From an uncultured Christensenellaceae bacterium (GTDB lineage: Bacteria; Bacillota; Clostridia; Christensenellales; CAG-138): a stretch of 7,648 nt of DNA. Under the pieces are notes generated by a model. That model saw only the letters and a list, made by a program, of their open reading frames with translations. It was not told the DNA's origin and searched no databases. The stretch is from assembly GCA_902475645.1 (NCBI GenBank), contig CABSAH010000084.1:1-7648 (forward strand), read 5' to 3'. Below, in pieces: positions 1 through 6,095 of the stretch (position 1 is its first letter; each line of letters opens with the position of its first letter). The translations under genes and the position numbers were made by a program.

Positions 1-12
1 GGCCACTCACAT

Positions 13-55
13 TCGTTCGTGTCCACTTTCCCCGCACGCGGGGACAGCTTTTGGG
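13..55 (-). repeat. Palindromic repeat end, inverted copy of 7131-7173
   Basis: Read on the minus strand, this stretch matches 7131-7173 at 40 of 43 positions by eye. All three differences fall in the 4-nt loop of the central hairpin. The hairpin here is TCCCCG-CACG-CGGGGA at 29-44 and could close one base pair further. It is flanked by the conserved outer sequences CCCAAAAGCT and AAAGTGGACACG (minus-strand reading). Conserved stem and flanks with a changed loop suggest a dispersed palindromic repeat rather than coding sequence. The first 12 bases of the window (GGCCACTCACAT) resemble the ACTCACAT inside the 55-nt repeat at the right end, so this is probably a module boundary of the same family. 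Confidence 0.75.
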
Positions 56-89
56 TTAGTGCTAATCCCTCACATCCCCTTTATTCCAT

Positions 90-118
90 TTGTATTCCAC
101 CCGCCAAAATGGTAAGAT
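90..118 (+). promoter_or_regulatory. Possible sigma-A promoter for cca-mnmE
   Basis: TTGTAT (90-95) and TAAGAT (113-118) are separated by 17 nt in an AT-rich stretch just upstream of cca. Matches to the consensus hexamers are only 3/6 and 4/6. An overlapping TAAAAT (118-123) is a better -10 but has no good -35. The position is right, since this is the only AT-rich gap before cca, but the call is weak. Confidence 0.3.
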
Positions 119-147
119 AAAATAAGCTGTTTTTTATGAGAGGTCAC

Positions 148-1539
148 ATGCACGATTTTACAATTGCTCCGCAGCTTACGGCATTGGCGGAGATATTCAA
201 TGAAAACGGGGCGCGGCTGTACGCCGTGGGCGGCATGGTGCGCAACTGCCTGCTGGGTTACCCCGTGAACGACACAGACGTTTGCAGCGCGCTCAGGATA
301 GAGGATGTTGAAGCCATGCTTACCGCGCGGGGCATAGAGTGCCGCAAAAAGGGCGCGGCGTTCGGCACGCTGGACATAGTTATGGGCGGGATGAGCTTTG
401 AATACGCCGCATTCCGTACTGAGCGTTACGACGGCACGGGCAGCCATAGGCCAAGCGAGGTCAACTTCGCGGCAACGCTTGAGGAGGACGCGTTCAGGCG
501 GGACTTTACCGTGAACGCCGTTTACCTTGACCCGCTTACGAAGGAGGTAACAGACCCCACCGGCGGCGTTGAGGATATAGAGCGGCGGATACTCCGCGCC
601 ACAAGCCCCGACCCCGCGCTGATAATGCATGATGACGGGGTGAGAATACTGCGGCTGTGCCGCTTTGCGGGGCAGCTTGGCTTTGAAGCGGATGAAAACA
701 CGCTTGCCGCCGCATACGCAAGCCGCGAAGGGCTGAAGGATATTTCGCCGGAGAGGATATATGCCGAGCTGTGCAAGCTTATAATGGCGGATACGGCCTA
801 CGGAGCGGGATACGATGCGCTTATAGGCGCGCTGCATCTTTTGCACCGGAGCGGGGCGATAGAGGTGCTGCTGCCGGAGCTTGAGCTTTGCTATGACGTT
901 AAGCAAAGGCGGGATTTCCATAAATATGACGTTATGGAGCATAATCTTAGGGCGTGCGCGGCTGTGCCGCCGGAGCTGGTGCTTAGGTGGACAATGCTTC
1001 TGCACGATACGGGCAAGGCCACCGCGTTTTATGACCACGGCTCCATGCATGGGCACGAAATGTATTCCGCCCGCATAGCGGACGACGTTTTGACACGGCT
1101 TAAAGCCCCTGCCGCGCTAAGGGAAGAAGTGGTTACGCTGGTGCGGTGGCATATGTTTGACCTGAAGGGCGAAACGCGCGTGCGCAAGATAAAAAAGAAA
1201 TTTGTGGAGCTTGGGCGGGACGGCGCGCAAAAGCTTATTCTTATACGCGAAGCGGACGTGCACGGCAGCGGCATAGTGCTGGGCCGGGTGGACACGGCGG
1301 AGCGCTGGAAGCGCGTATATGCCGAAATGCAGGCCGAAAACGCTCCCTTTACCGAAAAGGAATTGAAATGCACGGGGCAGGACATTTGCCGCTGGCTGAA
1401 CATACGCCCCTGCCCGCGGGTAGGGGAAGTGAAACGCGCGCTGCTTATGCATTGCGCCTGCAAGCCGCGGGATAACGAACCGAAGATGCTGGAAAAGATA
1501 ACAAGGGACATAGGGAAGGGCAACATAAAGGATGAGTGA
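148..1539 (+). CDS. cca: CCA-adding enzyme (class II tRNA nucleotidyltransferase, HD domain)
   Basis: Adds or repairs the 3'-terminal CCA of tRNA in the cytoplasm, using CTP and ATP without a nucleic acid template. The nucleotidyltransferase head is clear: GGMVRN at residues 28-33, then the metal-binding pair D42-T-D44. It is followed by RRDFTVNAVYLDP, DGVRILRLCRFAGQLGF and SPERIYAELCK, which are the family motifs of the head and neck. An HD-type domain follows, with LLHDTGK (H286, D287) and HGHEMYSA, as in many bacterial COG0617 enzymes. The length of 463 aa is usual for the HD-containing type. I place the start at ATG 148 because GAGAGG (138-143) precedes it. An in-frame ATG at 136 would add MRGH but has only a T-run before it. 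The last 8 nt overlap mnmE, so the two are probably co-transcribed and translationally coupled. A poly(A) polymerase of the same superfamily cannot be fully excluded, but in a Firmicute CCA addition is the expected role. Confidence 0.93.
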   Translation: MHDFTIAPQLTALAEIFNENGARLYAVGGMVRNCLLGYPVNDTDVCSALRIEDVEAMLTARGIECRKKGAAFGTLDIVMGGMSFEYAAFRTERYDGTGSHRPSEVNFAATLEEDAFRRDFTVNAVYLDPLTKEVTDPTGGVEDIERRILRATSPDPALIMHDDGVRILRLCRFAGQLGFEADENTLAAAYASREGLKDISPERIYAELCKLIMADTAYGAGYDALIGALHLLHRSGAIEVLLPELELCYDVKQRRDFHKYDVMEHNLRACAAVPPELVLRWTMLLHDTGKATAFYDHGSMHGHEMYSARIADDVLTRLKAPAALREEVVTLVRWHMFDLKGETRVRKIKKKFVELGRDGAQKLILIREADVHGSGIVLGRVDTAERWKRVYAEMQAENAPFTEKELKCTGQDICRWLNIRPCPRVGEVKRALLMHCACKPRDNEPKMLEKITRDIGKGNIKDE

Positions 1540-2866
1540 GGATACTGTATTCGCGCTGTCCTCGCCCGTGGGCGGGGCGATAGCAATAGTGCGCATAACG
1601 GGAAGCGGAGCATATGCTGCGCTTGGGCGGGTTTTTCGCTGCAAAAACGCGCCGGAGCACCGCGTTATGAACTACGGCCATGTTATAGATCCCGAAAGCG
1701 GGGAAACGATAGATTCCGCAATGGCCTGCTTCCTTAAAGCCCCCGCAACCTATACCGGCGAGGACATGGCGGAAATATATATTCACGGCAGCCGCGTTAT
1801 TGCAAAGCGGACACTTTCGGTGCTTTCCCGCTTCCTGCGCCCGGCCGAGGGCGGGGAGTTCACAAAGCGCGCCTTTATGAACGGCAAGCTTGATTTGAGC
1901 CAGGCGGAAGCGGTCATGGACGTTATAAGCTCCGTTACGGAGCAGGGCGCGCGCATGGCGGAGGAGCAGCTTGCGGGCAGCATAGGCAGCGGCATAAGGG
2001 ATATTGAGGATAGCTTGATAGATATACTCAGCGGCGTTGAGGCGGCGCTTGATTATCCCGATGAACTGGAGGAGGACACCATATCCTCACTCAACGGCGA
2101 CCTTGCGCCCATTATACAAAGGCTTGATTATTTGATACGCGGCGGCAACGCGGCGCGCATATTCCGCGAAGGGGCGGCGGTAGCCATATTGGGCGCGCCA
2201 AACGCGGGCAAATCGAGCCTTTTCAACGCGCTGATGGGCACGGAGCGGGCGATTGTTACCTCCATACCCGGCACAACGCGCGATACGCTTGAGGAAACGC
2301 TTGATATATGCGGTGCGCCCGTGCGCATAACGGACACGGCGGGCATACGCGAAGGCGCGGACGAGGCGGAGCGCATAGGCGTGGAGCGGGCGAAGAAGGC
2401 GGGCGAGCGCGCCGACCTTATACTTATTGCAATAGACGGCACGAAGCCCATGGATGAAGAAAGCCGCGCGCTGATAAATGCCGCAAAGCGGGGCGAATAC
2501 AGAAAATGCCTGATACTGTTTACCAAGGCGGACAAGCAGGGCTTCGGCACGGATGAAAGCTGCGCCGAATTTGCGCCCATAGCCATAAGCTCCGTAACGG
2601 GCGAAGGGATAGAGAAGCTGAAGGAGCGCATGGCGGCGTTGCTGCTGACAAAGGAGGCGGAGAGCGCGCTTGTTACCAACTCCCGCCACATATACGCCCT
2701 TGTCGAGGCGAAGGCTGCGCTTGAAACGGCGGATGCTGCAATGGGCACCGACCTTGCCGCGGCGGACATACGCACCGCGCTCTATGCCCTTGGACAAATA
2801 ACCGGCCGCGAGGTAACATCGGACGTGATAGAGAGGATATTCTCCCGCTTCTGCGTGGGGAAGTAG
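1532..2866 (+). CDS. mnmE: tRNA uridine-5-carboxymethylaminomethyl modification GTPase MnmE
   Basis: With MnmG, MnmE installs the (carboxymethyl)aminomethyl group at C5 of wobble U34 in tRNAs reading split codon boxes, using a folate-derived one-carbon unit and GTP hydrolysis. The 444 aa are close to the family norm. The N-terminal folate-binding domain starts with DTVFALSSPVGGAIAIVRI. The G domain is inserted in the helical domain: G1 GAPNAGKSS (221-229), G2 TTRD (248-251), G3 DTAG (268-271), G4 TKAD (331-334), then SSVTGEG as the G5 region. The C-terminus FCVGK retains the Cys (C441) of the C-[IV]-G-K motif. G4 has Thr instead of the usual Asn of NKxD; TKxD also occurs in other Era/TrmE-superfamily GTPases such as EngB, so this need not inactivate it. 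The ATG lies inside the end of cca (8-nt overlap) and the protein begins exactly where the family does. The usual neighbours mnmG, jag and yidC are not in this window. Isoleucine is almost always ATA. Confidence 0.95.
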   Translation: MSEDTVFALSSPVGGAIAIVRITGSGAYAALGRVFRCKNAPEHRVMNYGHVIDPESGETIDSAMACFLKAPATYTGEDMAEIYIHGSRVIAKRTLSVLSRFLRPAEGGEFTKRAFMNGKLDLSQAEAVMDVISSVTEQGARMAEEQLAGSIGSGIRDIEDSLIDILSGVEAALDYPDELEEDTISSLNGDLAPIIQRLDYLIRGGNAARIFREGAAVAILGAPNAGKSSLFNALMGTERAIVTSIPGTTRDTLEETLDICGAPVRITDTAGIREGADEAERIGVERAKKAGERADLILIAIDGTKPMDEESRALINAAKRGEYRKCLILFTKADKQGFGTDESCAEFAPIAISSVTGEGIEKLKERMAALLLTKEAESALVTNSRHIYALVEAKAALETADAAMGTDLAAADIRTALYALGQITGREVTSDVIERIFSRFCVGK

Positions 2867-2873
2867 GGGATTC

Positions 2874-2902
2874 TTGCCCAAAGGTTCCGTAAATGATATA
2901 CT
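2874..2902 (+). promoter_or_regulatory. Sigma-A promoter with extended -10 for murG
   Basis: TTGCCC (2874-2879) and TATACT (2897-2902) are separated by exactly 17 nt. The -10 is preceded by TGA (2894-2896), giving an extended -10. Matches are 4/6 for the -35 and 5/6 for the -10. The site lies in the 94-nt gap between mnmE and murG and predicts a start near 2909 with a leader of about 50 nt. It suggests murG and the following methyltransferase form their own unit, though read-through from mnmE remains possible because I see no terminator between them. Confidence 0.65.
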
Positions 2903-2928
2903 TATGGGGCGAATGAGCATATTATGAA

Positions 2929-2947
2929 CGGAAAATACGGTTTTCCG
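2929..2947 (+). other. Hairpin in the murG leader next to the ribosome binding site
   Basis: CGGAAAA (2929-2935) and TTTTCCG (2941-2947) are perfect inverted arms around TACGG. The 3' arm ends at the first base of GAAAGG (2947-2952), the better-spaced of two candidate Shine-Dalgarno sequences for murG; the other, AGGAG at 2954-2958, is only 2 nt from the start codon. A 7-bp AT-rich stem is weak as a terminator and has no T-run after it. It may affect translation initiation, or it may be an operator. Function is unknown. Confidence 0.4.
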
Positions 2948-2960
2948 AAAGGCAGGAGCA

Positions 2961-4040
2961 ATGGACAAACGGATTGTATTCACGGGCGGCGGCAGCGCGG
3001 GACACGTTACGCCGAACATGGCGCTTTTTCCCCAGCTTTTGAGCGAGGGCTATGAGATACATTATATCGGCACGGCTGATGGCATTGAAAAAAAGCTGAT
3101 GGCGGATAAGGATTATATTATCTATCACGAAATAAGTGCGGGCAAGCTGAGGCGTTATTTTTCGCTCAAAACGCTTGCAACGCCGTTTAAGGTGCTAAGG
3201 GGCATAGGCGAGGCAAGGCGCATAATTCGCAAAATTAAGCCCAGCGTTGTTTTTTCAAAGGGCGGCTATGTAAGCGTTCCGGTGGTGATTGCGGCAAGCC
3301 GATGCCGCGTGCCCGTGGTTACGCACGAAAGCGACTATACCCCCGGCCTTGCGAACAAAATAAATTCCCGCTTTGCGGATAAAATATGCGTAACGTTTGA
3401 GGATACGCTGAAATTTACGGGCGAAAAGGGAGTGCATACGGGCACGCCCATACGCCCAGAGCTTTACGCGGGCGATAAGCGGCGCGGCCTTGATTTTCTT
3501 GGCTTTGACGGCAAAAAGCCCGTGCTTATGATAATGGGCGGGAGCCTTGGCGCGGCGGCCATAAACGAAGCCGTGCGCGCTGCGCGGCCCACGCTTGAGC
3601 GCACGTTTGACATTGTGCATATATGCGGCGCGGGCAAGGCGGAAAAGGCCTTGGACAGCGCAGGCTACAAGCAATACGAATTCATATCCGGGGAGCTTAG
3701 CGACGTTTTTGCCGCAACGGACATTGTTATTTCCCGCGCGGGGGCGAACGCGGTGTTTGAGTTTCTTGCGCTTTGCAAGCCCATGCTGCTAATACCCTTG
3801 CCGCTGAGCGCAAGCAGGGGCGACCAGCTTCAAAACGCGGGCTATTTTTCCCGAAAGGGCTACGCAATGGTGCTTGAACAGGAAAAGCTCAACGCCGCTG
3901 CGCTTCTTGACAGCGTGAACGACCTATACGACAGGCGGCTTTCGTTCATAGCCACCATGAGCGCGGATGCAAAGGCGGACGGCACGGACGAGGTGCTTGA
4001 CATTATAAGGCAGGAGGCCGCAAAAAGGAGCAAGGCATGA
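2961..4040 (+). CDS. murG: UDP-GlcNAc:lipid I N-acetylglucosaminyltransferase MurG
   Basis: Transfers GlcNAc from UDP-GlcNAc to lipid I on the cytoplasmic face of the membrane to make lipid II, the last intracellular step of peptidoglycan precursor synthesis. It is a GT28 (GT-B fold) enzyme of 359 aa, the normal length. The N-terminal glycine loop GGGSAGHVTPN (residues 9-19) contains the conserved His15. It is followed by VVFSKGGYVSVPVV and HESDYTPGLANK, the latter the Gram-positive variant of the HEQN region. The donor-binding C-domain has GGSLGA (193-198), SRAGANAVFEF (258-268) with the conserved Glu267, and DQLQNA (288-293). There is no signal peptide, as expected for a peripheral membrane enzyme. 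The gene is outside a division and cell wall (dcw) cluster here, a placement I believe also occurs in other Clostridia. Its TGA overlaps the ATG of the next gene (ATGA), so the two are probably translationally coupled. Confidence 0.95.
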   Translation: MDKRIVFTGGGSAGHVTPNMALFPQLLSEGYEIHYIGTADGIEKKLMADKDYIIYHEISAGKLRRYFSLKTLATPFKVLRGIGEARRIIRKIKPSVVFSKGGYVSVPVVIAASRCRVPVVTHESDYTPGLANKINSRFADKICVTFEDTLKFTGEKGVHTGTPIRPELYAGDKRRGLDFLGFDGKKPVLMIMGGSLGAAAINEAVRAARPTLERTFDIVHICGAGKAEKALDSAGYKQYEFISGELSDVFAATDIVISRAGANAVFEFLALCKPMLLIPLPLSASRGDQLQNAGYFSRKGYAMVLEQEKLNAAALLDSVNDLYDRRLSFIATMSADAKADGTDEVLDIIRQEAAKRSKA

Positions 4041-5587
4041 TTTACATGAGCCGCGAAAAGGCGCTGAAAATACTCAACGAGCCAAACGGCCCCGAAAAGC
4101 TTGCAGCCAAGGCGGAGCAGGCGTTTGAGCCGGCGTGGGCGCTATATATAAACGAAGGCAACGCGGCGGCGGGCGCGTTCCTGTGCAGGCTGGCAAGGCA
4201 GAAGAAATTCCGCTGTGAAATGGCAAAAAGGCTCAATGCTTCGGACGAAAACGAACGCTTTACAGCCATGCTTTCGGGCGGGGATGCAAAGCTTAGGAAA
4301 AACACGGCGCGGCTGATGGGCGCGCTTGAACGGCAGGAGGACGCGGCGCGGCTGATAGCGGCAGCGGAGAAGGAGCAGACGCGCTTCGTGCGGCCGAGCA
4401 TGATACTTTCAATAGGCGCGATAGGCGGCGACGCTGCAAGGGCTTTTATTGAGGGCTACACCGTTCCCGCCGCCGGAGACGAAAGCGAAAAAAGCCATTT
4501 TAAGGAGGAGACCGACGCGCTTACGAGCGCAAAGCGCAAGCTTATGAGCATAGCGCGCCACGGCTTCGTTGCGCTTGATGCGGAATACGAATTTGAGCTG
4601 CGCGCACCGGACAGGCTTTTAGGCTCCTTGCTCTACGATATGGAGCAGGAGGGGCTTGAGCCGTATGCGCATAAGGGCAACAGCGCCTTTATAAAAACAA
4701 AGGACATAGCCGCGCTTATGAGGCTGAGGAGTATGCAAAGCCTGCTTATGCCCATTGCGCGGGATATTGACACTTCGGACGCGATGCGGCTTTTGCAATG
4801 CGCCCGCTTTATGCGCGGCTTCTTTGAAGGCTGCTGCAACGGCGAACCGCCCTACGGATACAGAATTGAGCTTAGGGGCAGCGTTAAGGACAGGGCGGCG
4901 CAGAGCCGCGCCATAGCCGCCGTGATTGACGGCGAAAGGCTTATAAATGCGCCGAGCGACTATGAAGCGGAGCTTATATTTGAAATAAACGAACAGGGCC
5001 GCGCAGACGCCTTTATGCGCCCGACCGTATTCGACGACGATAGGTTCGCCTACCGCACGGAGGCCCTGCCCGCAAGCATACATCCCGCAACGGCAGCCGC
5101 CGTGCTGCGCTATGCAATGGAGCATATGCGCGTGAACGCAAGGGTACTCGACCCCTGCTGCGGCAGCGGCACGCTGCTTATTGAGCGGGAAAAGCTTGCG
5201 CCCGCCGCAAGCCTTACAGGCGTTGACATTGCGCACAAAGCAATAGACATAGCCCGAAAAAACGCCGAAAATGCCGAATCAAAGGCCAAGTTCATATGCA
5301 ACGATATGCTGCGCTTTGAGGCCAAGCGCCCCTATGACGAGGTTATAGCCAACCTCCCCTTCGGCAACCGCGTGGGGACGCATGCCAACAACGAAAGGCT
5401 GTACGCGGGGCTGCTCGACAGGCTTCCCCAATGGCTCAACGCGGACGGCGTGGCGGTGCTTTACACAATGGAATTCACGCTGCTTAAAAAGCTGATACGC
5501 GAGCGTCCAAGGCTCAGGCTCGTTACCGAAACGCGCACGGAGGCGGGCGGGCTTATGCCGGGCATATTCATAATTAAGCTTAAATAA
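4037..5587 (+). CDS. Trm11/Trm14-like SAM-dependent RNA (probably tRNA m2G) methyltransferase with HEAT-like N-terminus
   Basis: Probably methylates the exocyclic N2 of a guanosine in tRNA (or rRNA) using S-adenosylmethionine. The C-terminal third is a class I Rossmann methyltransferase. AYRTEALPASIHP (338-350) is the linker typical of COG0116-type enzymes. DPCCGSGTLLIE (from D372) is motif I and GVDIAHKAI contains the ribose-binding acidic residue (D397). NLPFG (439-443) is the motif IV of amino-group methyltransferases of the Trm11/Trm14/THUMPD type. The middle (about 165-335) is where a THUMP-type RNA-binding region would sit, but I see no clear THUMP signature. The N-terminal ~150 residues are alpha-helical. 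Residues about 80-142 look like HEAT repeats (AKLRKNTARLMGAL, then RFVRPSMILSIGAIGGDAA). The start at 4037 is supported by AAGGAG (4025-4030) with 6-nt spacing; ATG 4046 is an alternative. Fold and reaction class are well supported; the target base and RNA are unknown. Confidence 0.85.
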   Translation: MIYMSREKALKILNEPNGPEKLAAKAEQAFEPAWALYINEGNAAAGAFLCRLARQKKFRCEMAKRLNASDENERFTAMLSGGDAKLRKNTARLMGALERQEDAARLIAAAEKEQTRFVRPSMILSIGAIGGDAARAFIEGYTVPAAGDESEKSHFKEETDALTSAKRKLMSIARHGFVALDAEYEFELRAPDRLLGSLLYDMEQEGLEPYAHKGNSAFIKTKDIAALMRLRSMQSLLMPIARDIDTSDAMRLLQCARFMRGFFEGCCNGEPPYGYRIELRGSVKDRAAQSRAIAAVIDGERLINAPSDYEAELIFEINEQGRADAFMRPTVFDDDRFAYRTEALPASIHPATAAAVLRYAMEHMRVNARVLDPCCGSGTLLIEREKLAPAASLTGVDIAHKAIDIARKNAENAESKAKFICNDMLRFEAKRPYDEVIANLPFGNRVGTHANNERLYAGLLDRLPQWLNADGVAVLYTMEFTLLKKLIRERPRLRLVTETRTEAGGLMPGIFIIKLK

Positions 5588-5605
5588 TTTTCGCGCACGG
5601 AAAAA

Positions 5606-5621
5606 TGTTTCACATGAAACA
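5606..5621. promoter_or_regulatory. parS-like ParB-binding site (one mismatch)
   Basis: TGTTTCACATGAAACA is a near-perfect dyad (7-bp arms TGTTTCA and TGAAACA around CA). It differs by one base from the chromosomal parS consensus TGTTTCACGTGAAACA, at the central CpG (CACGTG to CACATG). It lies in the 58-nt gap between the methyltransferase and the ModE-like regulator, outside any coding region. A parS site would nucleate the ParB-CTP clamp near the replication origin. The alternative is an operator for the downstream winged-helix regulator, since the site ends 24 nt before its start codon. Confidence 0.55.
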
Positions 5622-5645
5622 ACGCGGCACTACGCGGGGGTAAAT

Positions 5646-5999
5646 ATGTACGACGAGTTGAAATGCGTAATAACTGCGCGGCTGTTCAGGCAGGATAAAT
5701 GCTTCGGCCCGGGCATAGCGGAGCTGCTGGAGGGGATTGAGGAGCTTAAATCGCTGCGCTCGGCGGCGATGCGCATGGGCATGGCGTATTCAAAGGCGTG
5801 GCGCATAATGCACGAATGTGAGGAAAAGCTGGGCATAAAGCTGCTGTGTTCATCCACGGGAGGTCGCGGGGGCGGCGGCGCGGAGGTTACGGACGAGGGT
5901 AAAAGGCTGCTTAGGCGCTTCCGCACGCTGGAACAGGAGCTTAACAAAACCGCCGCCGCGCTGCTTGAAGCATGGCGGGAGGAGGACGCAAGCTTGTAA
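5646..5999 (+). CDS. ModE-like winged-helix transcriptional regulator, DNA-binding domain only
   Basis: A 117-aa protein matching the LysR-like winged helix-turn-helix of the molybdate regulator ModE. The helix-turn-helix covers about residues 36-63 (SLRSAAMRMGMAYSKAWRIM, ending EKLG). The wing carries the ModE-characteristic TGGRGGGGAEVT (71-82), followed by DEGKRLL. A dimerisation-type helix fills the C-terminus (about 84-112). The molybdate-binding MOP/TOBE domains of full-length ModE (about 260 aa) are absent, and no molybdate transport or molybdopterin genes are nearby, so the ligand is unknown. GGGGG (5636-5640) is a plausible ribosome binding site 5 nt from ATG. The parS-like dyad just upstream could also be an autoregulatory operator. 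The next gene, a lipoprotein, follows after 96 nt and is the only visible candidate target. Family assignment is firm; the regulon is not known. Confidence 0.85.
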   Translation: MYDELKCVITARLFRQDKCFGPGIAELLEGIEELKSLRSAAMRMGMAYSKAWRIMHECEEKLGIKLLCSSTGGRGGGGAEVTDEGKRLLRRFRTLEQELNKTAAALLEAWREEDASL

Positions 6000-6009
6000 A
6001 AAAAAGCAG

Positions 6010-6055
6010 ATATGCCTATGCGTTGATAAAACAGGCATATTGTTACGGACAATAT
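6010..6055 (+). promoter_or_regulatory. Two overlapping, mutually exclusive dyads upstream of the lipoprotein gene
   Basis: Dyad 1 pairs ATATGCCT (6010-6017) with AGGCATAT (6033-6040) across a 15-nt loop. Dyad 2 pairs ATATTGT (6037-6043) with ACAATAT (6049-6055) across TACGG. They share ATAT at 6037-6040, so both hairpins cannot form at once. Neither is followed by a T-run in the + direction, so a terminator for the upstream gene is unlikely. An A-run at 5998-6005 would be a U-run only for minus-strand transcription. The compact 19-bp dyad 2 has the form of a repressor operator. I could not place a convincing promoter here. Arms are seen in the sequence; function is inferred. Confidence 0.45.
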
Positions 6056-6095
6056 TACGCACGGCACAAACCGCGCCGAAAAGGAGTAAAGGAGC

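Noticed and set aside
61..135. DnaA boxes or other origin elements near the left gap, prompted by the parS-like site
   Set aside because: I found no TTATCCACA-like sequence on either strand in the intergenic regions, so only the parS-like dyad points to origin proximity.
70..1056. Long open frame on the minus strand opposite cca (328 codons)
   Set aside because: Its translation is rich in Arg, His, Ala and Cys with no recognisable motif, and it lies opposite an unmistakable CCA-adding enzyme. GC-rich codon structure explains the lack of stops.
1029..1644. Overlapping minus-strand frames at the cca/mnmE junction
   Set aside because: They are Ser/Pro/Arg-rich shadows without ribosome binding sites or motifs, opposite well-conserved coding sequence.
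2087..3019. Long open frame on the minus strand opposite mnmE (310 codons)
   Set aside because: It is antisense to the conserved MnmE G domain, shows no family motif and crosses the murG promoter region, so it is a shadow.
5574..5583. Palindrome TTAAGCTTAA at the end of the methyltransferase gene
   Set aside because: It lies within the last codons and is short. It has no loop or GC stem for a terminator, so it is likely chance.
6010..6040. Intrinsic terminator after the ModE-like gene
   Set aside because: The stem is only 8 bp and AT-rich with a 15-nt loop, and no T-run follows on the + strand.
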